Assembly (NCBI RefSeq): GCF_022829515.1
Contig: NZ_JAKSYL010000056.1
Span: forward strand, 62,001 to 126,000
DNA length: 64,000 bases
Direction: 5' to 3'
Origin: Methylobacterium sp. J-048
GTDB lineage: Bacteria; Pseudomonadota; Alphaproteobacteria; Rhizobiales; Beijerinckiaceae
The translations under genes and the position numbers were made by a program. Each line of letters opens with the position of its first letter. Position 1 is the first letter of the stretch. Of this stretch, positions 1-8,445 are shown piece after piece. The notes beneath the pieces are model-generated. The model was not told the DNA's origin. It made no database searches and was given only the letters and a program-made list of their open reading frames with translations.

Positions 1-7
1 ATGACGC

Positions 8-940
8 TCACTGGCGAATCTCCATGGCGGCACGCAGGCCGTCCGAGAACATGTTGAAGGCGATCGAGACGACGAAGATGCACACCCCTGGCAGGGCCGC
101 GACGACCGGGTTGGCGTAGATCGCGGTGCGCAGGGTGTTGAGCATCAGGCCCCATTCCGGCTCCGGCGGGCGCACGCCGAGGCCCAGGAACGACAGGCCC
201 GAGGCCAGGATCATCGAGACCGAGATCAGGCTGGTGGCGTAGACGAAGATCGGTCCGACGACGTTGCCGAGCACCTGCACCCGCATGATCGTCAGCGGCG
301 AGGCGCCGGAGAGCTTCGCCGCGTCGATGTAGTCGCGCCTGCGGATGCCGGTGGTGACGCTCTCGGCGACCCGGGCGATCTGGGGCACGAACACGCAGGT
401 CAGCGACACGATCGAGTTGAAGATGCCGGCGCCCAGCGCCCCCGACAGCGCGATCGCCAGCAGCACGGAGGGAAATGCAAAAAAGACGTCGATGGTGCGC
501 ATCAGGATCGTGTTGGTCCAGCCGCCGACATAGCCGGCCAGGATGCCGATGCCGGAGCCGATCACGAAGGCGATCAGCACCGGCGTGACCCCGATGAACA
601 GCGACAGGCGCGAGCCCAGCATCAGCCGGCTGATCATGTCGCGCCCGAGCTCGTCGGAACCCAGCCAGTAGGTGGCGTCCCCGACATGCTTGAGCCGGCG
701 CAGCATCGACCCCTTGTACGGGTCCATCGGGGTGATCCAGGGCGACAGGATCGCGATCAGCACCACGAGCAGGATCACGGCCCCGGCGCCCATGGCCACG
801 GGATCGCGCACCAGCCGGTGGCCGACATGGCCCCAGAAGCCGCGGGACGGGACGAAGGCGGCCTCCGGGGCGGCGTCCCCGGTGGAGAGCACGCCGCCGT
901 CGAGGGCCATGGAGGTGGCGGTGATCGGAGCGGTCATCAT
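8..940 (-). CDS. ABC transporter permease, DppC/OppC type
   Basis: Inner-membrane permease of a peptide/opine/nickel-type ABC importer. The 310-residue protein has the OppC-type N-terminal segment with a first membrane helix near residues 47-68, then several helices and the EAA-type cytoplasmic loop around 'DAAKLSGASPL', which contacts the ATPase. Two ATGs stand in tandem at the start; the first is used here. It lies 11 bases after the DppB-type permease and belongs to the same minus-strand operon as the binding protein and the amidase genes. No ATPase gene is seen before the left edge of the window, so it probably lies beyond it. Substrate is inferred only from the neighbours (ureide or small amide). 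Confidence 0.92.
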   Translation of the reverse strand: MMTAPITATSMALDGGVLSTGDAAPEAAFVPSRGFWGHVGHRLVRDPVAMGAGAVILLVVLIAILSPWITPMDPYKGSMLRRLKHVGDATYWLGSDELGRDMISRLMLGSRLSLFIGVTPVLIAFVIGSGIGILAGYVGGWTNTILMRTIDVFFAFPSVLLAIALSGALGAGIFNSIVSLTCVFVPQIARVAESVTTGIRRRDYIDAAKLSGASPLTIMRVQVLGNVVGPIFVYATSLISVSMILASGLSFLGLGVRPPEPEWGLMLNTLRTAIYANPVVAALPGVCIFVVSIAFNMFSDGLRAAMEIRQ

Positions 941-951
941 CGGCCTCCGGG

Positions 952-1905
952 TCAGGCGCGTTCGATGCGCGGGTCGAGGGCGGTCTGCATCACGTCGACC
1001 AGCAGGTTCAGGACGACGAAGAACATCGCCAAAACCAGGATCGAGCCCTGGAGCAGCGGCAGGTCGCGCTGGAAGATCGCGGCGTTGAGGAGGAAGCCGG
1101 TGCCGGGCCAGGCGAACACGGTCTCGACCAGGATCGAGCCGCCGAGGAGGTAGCCGAGCTGGAGGCCCATGATCGCCAAAGCGGTCGGGGCGGCATTGCG
1201 CACCACGTGCTTGAACACGCCGAACTCGTCCATGCCCTTGGCGCGCAGGGCCTCGACGAAGTCCTGGGCCAGGATGTCAGCCACCAGGGCGCGGACGGTG
1301 CGGGCGATGATGCCGGTGGGGATTACCGACATCGTCACCGCCGGCAGGATCAGGTAGCGCAGATGGTCGAAATCGGGCCGCCAGTTGCCGGAGCCATCGG
1401 GCCCGGCGCCGGTGGGCGGCAGCCAGCCGAGTGTCGCCGAGAACACGATCACCAGGATCATGCCGAGCCAGTAATGCGGCACGCTCACGCCGAAGACCGA
1501 GAGCGCGGACGCCGCCCGGTCGGCCACGGAGTTGCGGTGATACCCGGCCACGAAGCCGAACAGCGTCCCGAAGGTGAAGCCGATCACGGTGGCGACGGAG
1601 GCGAGGATCAGCGAGTTGATGACCGCGCGGGTGACCTCGCCCAGCACCGGCCGGCCGGTGGCGATGGAGGTGCCGAGATCACCGTGCAGAACGTGCCACA
1701 GCCAGATCAGGTACTGGACCGGCAGCGGCTTATCGAAGCCGTAGGCCGCCTTCATCTCGTTGATGGTCTCCTGGGTCGCGTCCGCCGGCAGCACCGCGCT
1801 CAGGGCGTCGCCTGGTGCGAGGTGGACCAGCAGGAAGCAGACCAGGCTGACGCCGAACGCCACGGGTGTCACGTAGACCAGGCGTTTGAGGATGTAGATC
1901 AGCAT
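952..1905 (-). CDS. ABC transporter permease, DppB/OppB type
   Basis: Second membrane subunit of the importer, 317 residues, usual length for the DppB family. The N-terminus 'MLIYILKRLVYVTPVAF' is the typical first helix, and the EAA loop is visible as 'EALRAKGMDEFGVFKHV'. The ATG at 1905 gives the standard N-terminus. It pairs with the DppC-type permease immediately downstream. It is separated from the binding-protein gene upstream by about 200 bases holding a large imperfect inverted repeat, which may lower permease expression relative to the binding protein. Confidence 0.93.
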   Translation of the reverse strand: MLIYILKRLVYVTPVAFGVSLVCFLLVHLAPGDALSAVLPADATQETINEMKAAYGFDKPLPVQYLIWLWHVLHGDLGTSIATGRPVLGEVTRAVINSLILASVATVIGFTFGTLFGFVAGYHRNSVADRAASALSVFGVSVPHYWLGMILVIVFSATLGWLPPTGAGPDGSGNWRPDFDHLRYLILPAVTMSVIPTGIIARTVRALVADILAQDFVEALRAKGMDEFGVFKHVVRNAAPTALAIMGLQLGYLLGGSILVETVFAWPGTGFLLNAAIFQRDLPLLQGSILVLAMFFVVLNLLVDVMQTALDPRIERA

Positions 1906-1932
1906 CGCATGCCTTGCCGTGGCCGATGAAAG

Positions 1933-2095
1933 TCCCTCCCCCCTCTGCGGAGGAGGGTGACCCCTGCGTCAGCAGGGGTCGGGAGAGGGGAGCAACGCGT
2001 GCGGAAAAGGCGTGCCGGGAGCCGAAACCCGCATCGTCGCGCTGCCCCTCTCCCCCCTGCTGCGCAGGTACCCTCCCCCGCAGAGGGGGGAGGGA
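1933..2095. repeat. Large imperfect inverted repeat between binding-protein and permease genes
   Basis: Pyrimidine-rich left arm 1933-1993 reads as the approximate reverse complement of the right arm 2041-2095; both hold 'ccctcccccctctgcgg'-type sequence or its complement. Smaller hairpins sit inside each arm, for example 'acccctgcgtcagcaggggt' at about 1960. It lies inside an operon, where such structures commonly stabilise or terminate the upstream message. It also looks like a dispersed repeat of the genome. Only one copy is in this window. Confidence 0.75.
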
Positions 2096-2105
2096 AACGA
2101 CGGCG

Positions 2106-3728
2106 CTACCGCCCCGCCGTCGCGATGGTGATCTTCGAGAAGTCTTGGAACCAGTTTTGGGCCTGGACGAAGCCCTTCACCTTCGGGCTCATCGCCCGCG
2201 GGTTCACGTCGTGCGTAATCATGATGAACAACGCATCGTCCACGAACTTCTCGTGGACCTTCTCCAGAACCTGGGTCTGCTCAGCCTTCTCGAAGGTATT
2301 GCGGACCTGGTCGAACAGCTTGTCCATCGCCGGGTCGCTGTAATAGCCCCAGTTGGTGCCGTTCGGCGGGGCGAAGTTGCTCTGTAGATGTCGGATGAAG
2401 CCGGTGAACGGGTCCTGGATGAAGTACGAGTAGTTGATCGCCGAGACGCCGCGGGAGATGTCCGCCTTGGCGCCGGCCCGCCAGATGTTGATCAGCGTGT
2501 TCCATTCGACCACCTCGTAGTCGACCTGGATGCCGACCTCGGCGAGGTTCTGCTGGACGAACTCGTTCATCGGCAGAGGCTGCATCTGGCCGGAGCCCGA
2601 GGCCGAGATCGCGACCTTCAGCTTCAGGGGCTTGGCCGGGCTGTAGCCGGCCTCGGCCATCAGCTTCTTGGCGGCGTCCGGATCGAACTTTACGTCGAAG
2701 GTCGGGTGGCCGAACCATTGATGGCCCGGCGGCATGAAGCCTTTGGCCGGGATCGCGAGGCCGCCGAGCAGCTCCTTCAGCCCGTCGCGGTCGATGGCGA
2801 GGTTGGCGGCCTTGCGCACCCGGATATCGTTCCAGGGCGAGCCCTCGACCCGGGACAGGTGCCAGGTCCAGTTATGCGGATAGGCGTTGGTCACGATGGT
2901 GAAGCCGGCGCCCTTGAGCGAGGCCACGGCGTCGGGCGCGGGGGCCTCGATCCAGTCGACCTGGCCGGAGCGGAGCGCCGCGACCCGGGCGTTGGCCTCG
3001 GGCAGCGGCACCAGCACGAGCTTGTCGAGCTTCGGCACTCGGTTCGTGTCCCAGTACTCCTTGAACGGCACCATCTCGGCGCGCTCGCGCGGGGCGAACA
3101 GGGTCAGCTTCCATGGGCCGGTGCCGGAGGGCTGCTTGGCGAAGGCGTCCCAGGACTTGCCGACCTTCTCCCACTGCGCGGGGGAAGACATCATGATCCA
3201 GGCGATCTGATAGGGCAGCGTCGCGTCGGGGGCCTTGGTGACGATCTCGACGGTCAGCGGGTCGATCACCTTGTAGGAGGCGACGGCCGGGATGCGGGTC
3301 TTGCCCTGCGCGGATTGGCGCGGGTCGTATTGCGGCGCGTCGGACTTCAAAAGCTTGTCGAGGTTCCACACCACGGCGTCGGCGGTGAAGTCGGAGCCGT
3401 CGTGGAATTTTACCCCCGGCCGGAGCTTGAAGGTCCACTTGGTCTTGTCGGCCGCGTCGACCGCCCAGCTGCTGGCGAGGCCTGGCACGAGGTCGGAGGC
3501 GAGCTCGGCGCTCGACAGGTCCCAGTTAATGAGGCCGTCATAGACCGTATAGCCGAGAAACCGCATGCCCTCGCCGCCATTGTCGGTCTGGCCGGTGGTC
3601 AGCGGGATGTCGGATGCGGTCATGCCGATCCGCAGCGTACCCTGCGCGAGGGCGGCGGTGCTCGCGGAGAGCACGAGGGCGCCGGCCAGCGCCGCACGGG
3701 CGCCAAGAGTTTTCAGACGAGACAGCAT
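2106..3728 (-). CDS. ABC transporter substrate-binding protein, family 5
   Basis: Periplasmic solute-binding protein of the SBP_bac_5 (peptide/opine/nickel) class, about 540 residues. The start is placed at the ATG at 3728 because it gives a clean Sec signal peptide: 'MLSRLKTLGARAALAGAL', a hydrophobic core and an A-L-A cleavage site near residue 29. An upstream in-frame ATG at 3821 would add a non-signal extension. The family pattern 'VKFHDGSDFTADAVVWNLD' is present as a run beginning near residue 100. Encoded after the AtzH-like gene and before the permeases, so it likely recognises the substrate of the amidase pathway. The ligand cannot be read from sequence. Confidence 0.93.
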   Translation of the reverse strand: MLSRLKTLGARAALAGALVLSASTAALAQGTLRIGMTASDIPLTTGQTDNGGEGMRFLGYTVYDGLINWDLSSAELASDLVPGLASSWAVDAADKTKWTFKLRPGVKFHDGSDFTADAVVWNLDKLLKSDAPQYDPRQSAQGKTRIPAVASYKVIDPLTVEIVTKAPDATLPYQIAWIMMSSPAQWEKVGKSWDAFAKQPSGTGPWKLTLFAPRERAEMVPFKEYWDTNRVPKLDKLVLVPLPEANARVAALRSGQVDWIEAPAPDAVASLKGAGFTIVTNAYPHNWTWHLSRVEGSPWNDIRVRKAANLAIDRDGLKELLGGLAIPAKGFMPPGHQWFGHPTFDVKFDPDAAKKLMAEAGYSPAKPLKLKVAISASGSGQMQPLPMNEFVQQNLAEVGIQVDYEVVEWNTLINIWRAGAKADISRGVSAINYSYFIQDPFTGFIRHLQSNFAPPNGTNWGYYSDPAMDKLFDQVRNTFEKAEQTQVLEKVHEKFVDDALFIMITHDVNPRAMSPKVKGFVQAQNWFQDFSKITIATAGR

Positions 3729-3831
3729 ATCGGTTCGGATACTCGCTCTGGTCCGGGCCTGGGACCCGGAATGCCATCGACCGTATGCAAGCCCGCGGCC
3801 AACCGGCTCGGGTCCATGCACGGTCCTGCGC

Positions 3832-4215
3832 TTACCCGGCGTCGATGACGCTCACATGTGCGGCCACCACCCGCCAGCCCTCGGGAAAGCGCACCCAGGT
3901 CTGGCTCTGGCGGCCGGTCTTGCCGGGGGCGTTGTCCCGGGTGAACAGCGTCATCGCGGTGGCGAAATCGCGCCCGTAGGTGGTGATCACCGTCCGGGCC
4001 AGCACCCGCTCCAGGCCCACCGTCGAGCGGGCGCGCCGGAAGGCCCGGATCGCGTCCATGCCGTAGAGATTCTCCCCGGCCCCGTACCGGATGGTCCTGG
4101 GATCGTCCCGGAACAGGGCCTCCAGGGTGGCGACATCGTTGGTGGTGAGCGCGATCTCGTAGGCCCGGAACGCGGCCTCGACCTCGGCCTTCACGGCGGG
4201 ATCGTCGATGATCAT
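3832..4215 (-). CDS. AtzH/HpxZ-like SnoaL-fold protein (DUF3225)
   Basis: 127-residue NTF2/SnoaL-fold protein. The pattern 'YEIALTTNDVATLEALF' followed by 'RYGAGENLYGMDAIRAF' and 'GRQSQTWVRFPEGWRVVAAH' is characteristic of DUF3225, the AtzH/HpxZ family. AtzH is reported to hydrolyse 1,3-dicarboxyurea to allophanate; HpxZ lies in oxalurate gene clusters. The start ATG at 4215 overlaps the amidase stop by one base (TGATG), indicating translational coupling. The gene order AtzG, AtzE, AtzH is the same set seen in cyanuric-acid and oxalurate clusters. Which of these substrates applies here is not determined. Confidence 0.88.
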   Translation of the reverse strand: MIIDDPAVKAEVEAAFRAYEIALTTNDVATLEALFRDDPRTIRYGAGENLYGMDAIRAFRRARSTVGLERVLARTVITTYGRDFATAMTLFTRDNAPGKTGRQSQTWVRFPEGWRVVAAHVSVIDAG

Positions 4216-5612
4216 CAGGACAGCTCCGCCACCGGGGCCGTGCAGATCCCGTCCCGCTCGAGCTGGCGCGCCACGCGCAGGGCGAGGTCTTCGCGCCAGG
4301 GCGCGGCGATGACCTGGACGCCGAGCGGCAGCCCGGCATCGAGCCGCACCGGCACGGCCACCACCGGCAGGCCGATGAACGAGATCGGCTGGGTGAACAG
4401 GCCGATATTGGCCCGCACCGGCAGGGTCACGCCGTCGAGGACGAAGTGGGTCTGGCCGCCCTTCGGCGCCCGGCACGGCGTGGCCGGCGCCAGGATCACG
4501 TCGACGCTGCCGAACAGCTCGAGCACCGCGTTGCGATACCAGCGCCGGAAGCGCTGGGCGCGCTCGACGAACGGCGCCGGAATCATCGCCCCGGCGATCA
4601 GCCGGTCCCGCACCGCCGGGTCGAAATCCCGCGGCCGGGTGCGCAGGCGGTCGAGGTGGAGCGCTGCGCCCTCGGCCGCGGTGATCAGGTAGGCCGCAGC
4701 CCGGGCGCGATGGGCCTCCGGGAACTCGACCGTGCGGCTCGCCCCGAGCGCTTCGGCGACGCGCGCCACCGCGGCGAAGGCTTCCCGGTCTCCGCTGCGG
4801 GCGAAGTAGCCGCCCGCCACGGCGATGCGCAGGCCGCCGATCCCGGATTCGAGGCCCGGGGCGGCGGGCTCGGGCGTCCGGGTGGTGGCGACCGGATCCT
4901 CCGAGTCGGGGCGTTGCATCGCGTCATAGGCCAGGGCGAGGTCGGTCACGCTCCGGGCCATCGGCCCGAGATGGTCGAGGCTCCCGACGAACGGAAAGCT
5001 GCCGGCCCGGCTGATCCGCCCGTAGGTCGGCTTGAGCCCGAAGCAGCCGCAGAAGGCCGACGGCACCCGGATCGAGCCGTTGGTGTCGGAGCCGAGCGTC
5101 AGCGGCACCAGCCCGGCCGCCAGCGCCGCCCCCGAGCCCCCGGAGGAGCCGCCGGTCATGTGGTCGAGGGCGTGGGGATTGTGGGCGTCGCCGTCGTGGA
5201 CGTTCTCGCCGGTGAAGTCGTAGGCGTACTCGCCCATGTTGAGCGCGCCGACCAGGATCGCCCCGGCTGCCTCCAGGCGTCGCACCACCGTGCCGTCGCG
5301 CCCGGCCGGCGGGCGGTCCCGGTTGATCTTCGAGCCGGCCCGGGTCGGCAAGCCGGCGACGTCGATCAGGTTCTTCACCGCGAACGGCACCCCGGCGAGC
5401 GGGCCGACCGGCTCGCCCCGGCCGATCGCGGCATCGAGCGCGTTGGCCCGGGCCAGCGCCCGATCGGTCAGCACGTCCGTGAAGGCGCCGACGCGGCCGT
5501 CGATCCGGTCGATCCGGTCGAGGGCATCGGCGACGGTCGCGCGGGCGCTGGCACGGCGCTCCGCGATCGCGGTGGCGATGGATGCGGCGTCGAGGATGGC
5601 GGCCGCGCTCAT
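4215..5612 (-). CDS. AtzE-family amidase (amidase signature)
   Basis: 465-residue amidase-signature hydrolase with a Ser-cisSer-Lys triad: Lys80 in 'PFAVKNLIDV', the Gly/Ser loop 'TGGSSGGSG' with cis-Ser156, and nucleophile Ser180 in 'SDTNGSIRVPS'. The last motif has Asn where most amidases have Gly. AtzE needs a small AtzG subunit, and an AtzG-like gene overlaps its start by four bases. AtzE deaminates 1-carboxybiuret in cyanuric-acid catabolism; related HpxY proteins occur with purine and oxalurate genes. The ureidoglycolate lyase upstream favours a ureide role here, which is inference. Confidence 0.92.
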   Translation of the reverse strand: MSAAAILDAASIATAIAERRASARATVADALDRIDRIDGRVGAFTDVLTDRALARANALDAAIGRGEPVGPLAGVPFAVKNLIDVAGLPTRAGSKINRDRPPAGRDGTVVRRLEAAGAILVGALNMGEYAYDFTGENVHDGDAHNPHALDHMTGGSSGGSGAALAAGLVPLTLGSDTNGSIRVPSAFCGCFGLKPTYGRISRAGSFPFVGSLDHLGPMARSVTDLALAYDAMQRPDSEDPVATTRTPEPAAPGLESGIGGLRIAVAGGYFARSGDREAFAAVARVAEALGASRTVEFPEAHRARAAAYLITAAEGAALHLDRLRTRPRDFDPAVRDRLIAGAMIPAPFVERAQRFRRWYRNAVLELFGSVDVILAPATPCRAPKGGQTHFVLDGVTLPVRANIGLFTQPISFIGLPVVAVPVRLDAGLPLGVQVIAAPWREDLALRVARQLERDGICTAPVAELS

Positions 5613-5803
5613 GCCTCGAACCTCGGCGCCGCCTCGACCTCGTCGGGGAGCGCGAAGCCCGCCACGAGTTCGGCCGCCGCAGCGAGAACCCGGAGGTTCG
5701 CGGTAATCGGCGGCATCCAGTCCGGCTCGATCGCCAGGCCCAGAAGCGGCGCGGCCAAAGCTGCGTAGGCATCCGGATCGAACGGAGGGGGCGTCTCGGG
5801 CAT
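5609..5803 (-). CDS. AtzG/HpxX-like small subunit (DUF4089)
   Basis: About 64 residues from the ATG at 5803 ('MPETPPPFDPDAY'). A longer frame to 5905 exists, but its first 34 residues do not resemble the family. The core 'AAPLLGLAIEPDWMPPI' and 'NLRVLAAAAELVAGFALP' matches DUF4089, the AtzG/HpxX partner that forms the AtzEG heterotetramer. It overlaps the start of the amidase gene by four bases, consistent with making the two subunits together. Confidence 0.85.
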   Translation of the reverse strand: MPETPPPFDPDAYAALAAPLLGLAIEPDWMPPITANLRVLAAAAELVAGFALPDEVEAAPRFEA

Positions 5804-5974
5804 CGCGGTCCTCGCGCCGGCCATCAGGTCGGCCAGCCGGTGTTCCCGATAGCAGGCATCGTGCCGGACGCGATCAGCCGCCCGGTGAAATACGGCATCC
5901 ACCATGCTTAATTCGTGAGCAGATTTCGCCGCTCTTCAGAGCGGTTCCAGGCCATCCAATCGATTGGCGCTGGT

Positions 5975-6454
5975 TTAGGCACTTTCCGGAAGGTCGATCG
6001 CCAGCGCCGCGATCGATGCGAAGCGGCAATCCGCCTCTGTGCCGTCCTCATGGACCAGCATCGCGAAGACACCCGGGGCTTGCAGGGTCATCATGTGGGC
6101 GTGCCACGTTCCCGCACGATAATTGATGCCGACATGGCCCGGGACACGGAAAGCCTGGATTCGGGCCTCGTCCGGGCTGCCGTCGCGGTCCGGTGCCACG
6201 ACCACGACGTAGGCCTCGACGGAGAGCGGCAGGAAAGCCTGGCTTGAATGCGGATGCTGCTCCAGACGGCAGAGCGGCATCAATTGCCGGACCGGATCGC
6301 TCCGCACCAGAGCGAGGTTCGCCCGGGCGGTCGGCCGGGTGTTATGGATCTGCCCGGCCTGGTCCCGGCGCGGCGATGGACCGGGCGCGTCCAACACGTC
6401 GCCGTAGGACGCGAAGGCCTCGGACGAGATGTCGATGATCGGTATCGCGCGCAT
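5975..6454 (-). CDS. allA: Ureidoglycolate lyase
   Basis: Cytoplasmic enzyme that splits ureidoglycolate to glyoxylate and urea in allantoin/purine degradation. The 159-residue product has the AllA landmarks 'YGDVLDAPG', the 'LEQHPHSSQAFLPL' metal/substrate histidine stretch, and 'GTWHAHMM'. The ATG at 6454 gives the normal family N-terminus ('MRAIPIIDIS'); the frame is open further upstream without family similarity. It lies 170 bases upstream of the AtzG-like gene in the same direction, so both could be one transcript or two. Confidence 0.9.
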   Translation of the reverse strand: MRAIPIIDISSEAFASYGDVLDAPGPSPRRDQAGQIHNTRPTARANLALVRSDPVRQLMPLCRLEQHPHSSQAFLPLSVEAYVVVVAPDRDGSPDEARIQAFRVPGHVGINYRAGTWHAHMMTLQAPGVFAMLVHEDGTEADCRFASIAALAIDLPESA

Positions 6455-6823
6455 CGCGGCTCCTCGCAGTCCGGTGATTGACGATTTTCGGCCCGAGATC
6501 GTCGAACTGAGGCTTTTCGGTATCGACGGGCAATCCGATTTACAGATTCGACGTGGATTGTCGCCGCATCGGCCGTCTCCGCACACAGACCCGATTGCGT
6601 CCCGAGGGCCACTGGGTCTAAGGGCTGTCGCGTTTTTTCAGATATGGTCCGACCCGAGCGCTCTTGCGCGAGCCGAGCGCTCGGGTCGGACCATCGGCAG
6701 CGCCGATGGATCGGTGCGGTTCCGGGGCCCGGGGACGGCAGCGGAGCCCGTAGTATCAGTACGTGTCCGGCGTAGCCGGATGTCCCCGCGAAACGCGTGA
6801 CGTACACAACCGAGAAAGGTCAA
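6455..6823. other. Non-coding stretch upstream of allA and of the DUF6481-like gene
   Basis: About 370 bases between the divergent allA and DUF6481-like genes, so it should contain both promoters. The only clear structure is the perfect 20-base inverted repeat at 6644-6694, described separately. No convincing protein is encoded on either strand. Confidence 0.6.
6644..6694. repeat. Perfect 20-bp inverted repeat, 11-base loop
   Basis: Arms 6644-6663 and 6675-6694 are exact reverse complements ('atggtccgacccgagcgctc' against its complement), with an 11-base spacer. No T-run follows on either strand, so it is not a standard intrinsic terminator. It sits between divergent genes, where an operator, a small mobile repeat or a cruciform-type element are possible. 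Confidence 0.85.
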
Positions 6824-7198
6824 ATGAGCGCATTCGACTACCGGAATTTCGACGATCGCCGTCAGCATTCCCAGAGTGCCAAGGCTGCCCTGCTGGCCAA
6901 GTTCAAGGCCCGCCCGCCTGCGGACGACCCGGAGGTTGTCGCCAAGGCCAAGGCCCGCGCGGAGATCGTCCAGGCCCGAGAGGATCGCGCCCGCGAGCGC
7001 GAGGCGGCCCGGATCGCCGCCGAGCGGAAGGCCGCCGAAGAGAAGCGCATCCGCGAGGAAACCGAGCTGGCCGCTCGGCTCGCCCGCGAAGCCGCCGAAC
7101 TCGCCGCCGCGCAGGAGCGGAAGTCTGCCGAACTCGCACAGAAGAAGGCCGAGCGCGACGCGCGCTACGCGGCCCGCAAGGCCAAAGCCAAGCGCTGA
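6824..7198 (+). CDS. DUF6481-like coiled-coil protein
   Basis: 124 residues from the ATG at 6824 ('MSAFDYRNFDDRRQ'). The rest is almost entirely charged Ala/Arg/Glu/Lys heptads ('REREAARIAAERKAAEEKR') predicted to form one long helix, ending in a basic tail 'ARYAARKAKAKR'. Small proteins of this type (DUF6481) recur in Methylobacterium and relatives; the function is unknown. A strong hairpin with a T-containing tail follows at 7243, so it appears to be transcribed alone. An in-frame ATG nine codons upstream lacks family similarity. Confidence 0.8.
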   Translation: MSAFDYRNFDDRRQHSQSAKAALLAKFKARPPADDPEVVAKAKARAEIVQAREDRAREREAARIAAERKAAEEKRIREETELAARLAREAAELAAAQERKSAELAQKKAERDARYAARKAKAKR

Positions 7199-7242
7199 GA
7201 CGCCGCGCCGATGACGGCGCGTACCCGGTAACGCATTCGAAC

Positions 7243-7275
7243 GCCGTCCGCCCCCGGGGCGGGCGGCGCATTTGT
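7243..7275 (+). terminator. Intrinsic terminator-like hairpin
   Basis: 'gccgtccgcccc' (7243-7254) pairs with 'ggggcgggcggc' (7256-7267) with one G-T wobble, followed by 'gcatttgtttc'. It lies 45 bases after the stop of the DUF6481-like gene. Confidence 0.65.
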
Positions 7276-7542
7276 TTCAAGCTCCGCGATCCGCATCGTC
7301 ATCCGTACGTCGGATAGACGACAGAGGCCGAGAAGCGCGGCAGTGCTTTTAGGAGATCATCCAGCTCGCAATCGTGCTGCCTGAGGAATGAAGCGGTCGA
7401 GCAACCTGCGGCACGGCGACTCGGTGGAAACCGGTGCTCGCAACCATCGCCCGGCGATGCGTGTTGAGCGCCGCTGCCGACGCACAGGATCGCGGCATGT
7501 GCGGTTCCCCTTCAAGTACCGGGTTTGACTGGCGAGGAAGCG
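7276..7542. other. Intergenic stretch, nothing recognised
   Basis: About 270 bases between the terminator hairpin and the small secreted-protein gene. It presumably holds that gene's promoter, but no box, repeat or RNA structure stands out. Confidence 0.5.
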
Positions 7543-7824
7543 ATGCAGTCTCGAACCATGTTGGCGGCGCTGGCGATCGGTCTTGCGGGGGCCGGCTCAG
7601 CCGCGGCGCAGGATCGAGCGACCGTTACGGCCTGCGACTCGCTGATCGCCACGCGCCGGATCGATGCCGCGACCGGCCCGGCCCGCGAGACGCCGGAGGC
7701 CGGATGCCGCCGGATTTCGCGGGCCGATATCGGCACCGTGGAGCAGCGGGCGCTGATCGGCGGTGCGCCCTATGAGTGCATGACGGTCGCGGGTGCGGGC
7801 CGCTGCCTCTGGGTCGTGCCGTGA
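7543..7824 (+). CDS. Small secreted hypothetical protein
   Basis: 93 residues from the ATG at 7543. The N-terminus 'MQSRTMLAALAIGLAGAGSA' plus 'AAQ' is a Sec signal peptide with an AxA-type cleavage site near residue 23. The mature part (about 70 residues) has four cysteines (in 'TACDSL', 'EAGCRR', 'YECMTV', 'GRCLWV'), suggesting two disulfides in the periplasm. An in-frame ATG at 7525 would only lengthen the N-region. No family recognised. Confidence 0.7.
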   Translation: MQSRTMLAALAIGLAGAGSAAAQDRATVTACDSLIATRRIDAATGPARETPEAGCRRISRADIGTVEQRALIGGAPYECMTVAGAGRCLWVVP

Positions 7825-7966
7825 GGCCCTGAACACCGGCCGGTTCTGTTGAGATCGGCGCGTGTCAGAGCCGAATTCCAATCGAAACCAGCAGTCTGAC
7901 GAAGCTTCACGGCAGGGCGATCCGCCCTATCTCGGCGGATCGGTCCAAACGGGAATACGCTCCGGT

Positions 7967-8263
7967 ATGTTGAGTATCCAGGCCAGGACGCAGGTCGTCG
8001 CATCGGTATCGGCTGTTATCCTCGCAGTGTTCCTGGGAGGCGAGCCGGCCCGGGCCGAGCCGCCGATCCGCAGCCCGGAAGACGCGGCCTGCCGAAACGA
8101 GGCCCGAGCCAAGGTGTTCTCCGCACCCAATCCGCAAGGACTGGAACTCGAGGATATCGGCCGGCAGATCTACTTCGCCTGCATGGCCCGGACGACGCAG
8201 GCCGCGGCGCAACCGCAGGGACATGCTGCGAAACGGAAGCATCATCGGCATCGGCGGCACTAG
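7967..8263 (+). CDS. Small secreted hypothetical protein with His/Arg tail
   Basis: 98 residues from the ATG at 7967. It has a signal peptide ('VVASVSAVILAVFLGG' core, cleavage after A-R-A), then a short acidic/neutral domain with two cysteines ('DAACRNEARAKVF', 'YFACMAR'), and ends in a basic 'KRKHHRHRRH' tail that could bind metal or polyanion. The frame is open upstream to 7862, but only the later ATG gives a signal peptide. It follows the previous secreted-protein gene by about 140 bases. No family recognised. Confidence 0.65.
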   Translation: MLSIQARTQVVASVSAVILAVFLGGEPARAEPPIRSPEDAACRNEARAKVFSAPNPQGLELEDIGRQIYFACMARTTQAAAQPQGHAAKRKHHRHRRH

Positions 8264-8445
8264 GATTTTGAGTCGTGCATCATTCCGAACGCCGGCACCG
8301 CCGTTTGGAATGACGTTTTAGAGCCGGATCCGACCCGATTGCATCAGGTCGCGGACTCCAGGTCTTTATCGTGTGCGCATTGTTCCGACGAACCGGATGC
8401 TGCTTCGTCGGAATGCGCTTTCACGCTTTGCCGTGTCGTGCTCGC

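Noticed and set aside
686..5768. Long plus-strand frames opposite the ABC transporter and amidase genes
   Set aside because: They are Arg/Gly/His/Asp-rich antisense shadows of well-supported minus-strand genes, with no domains.
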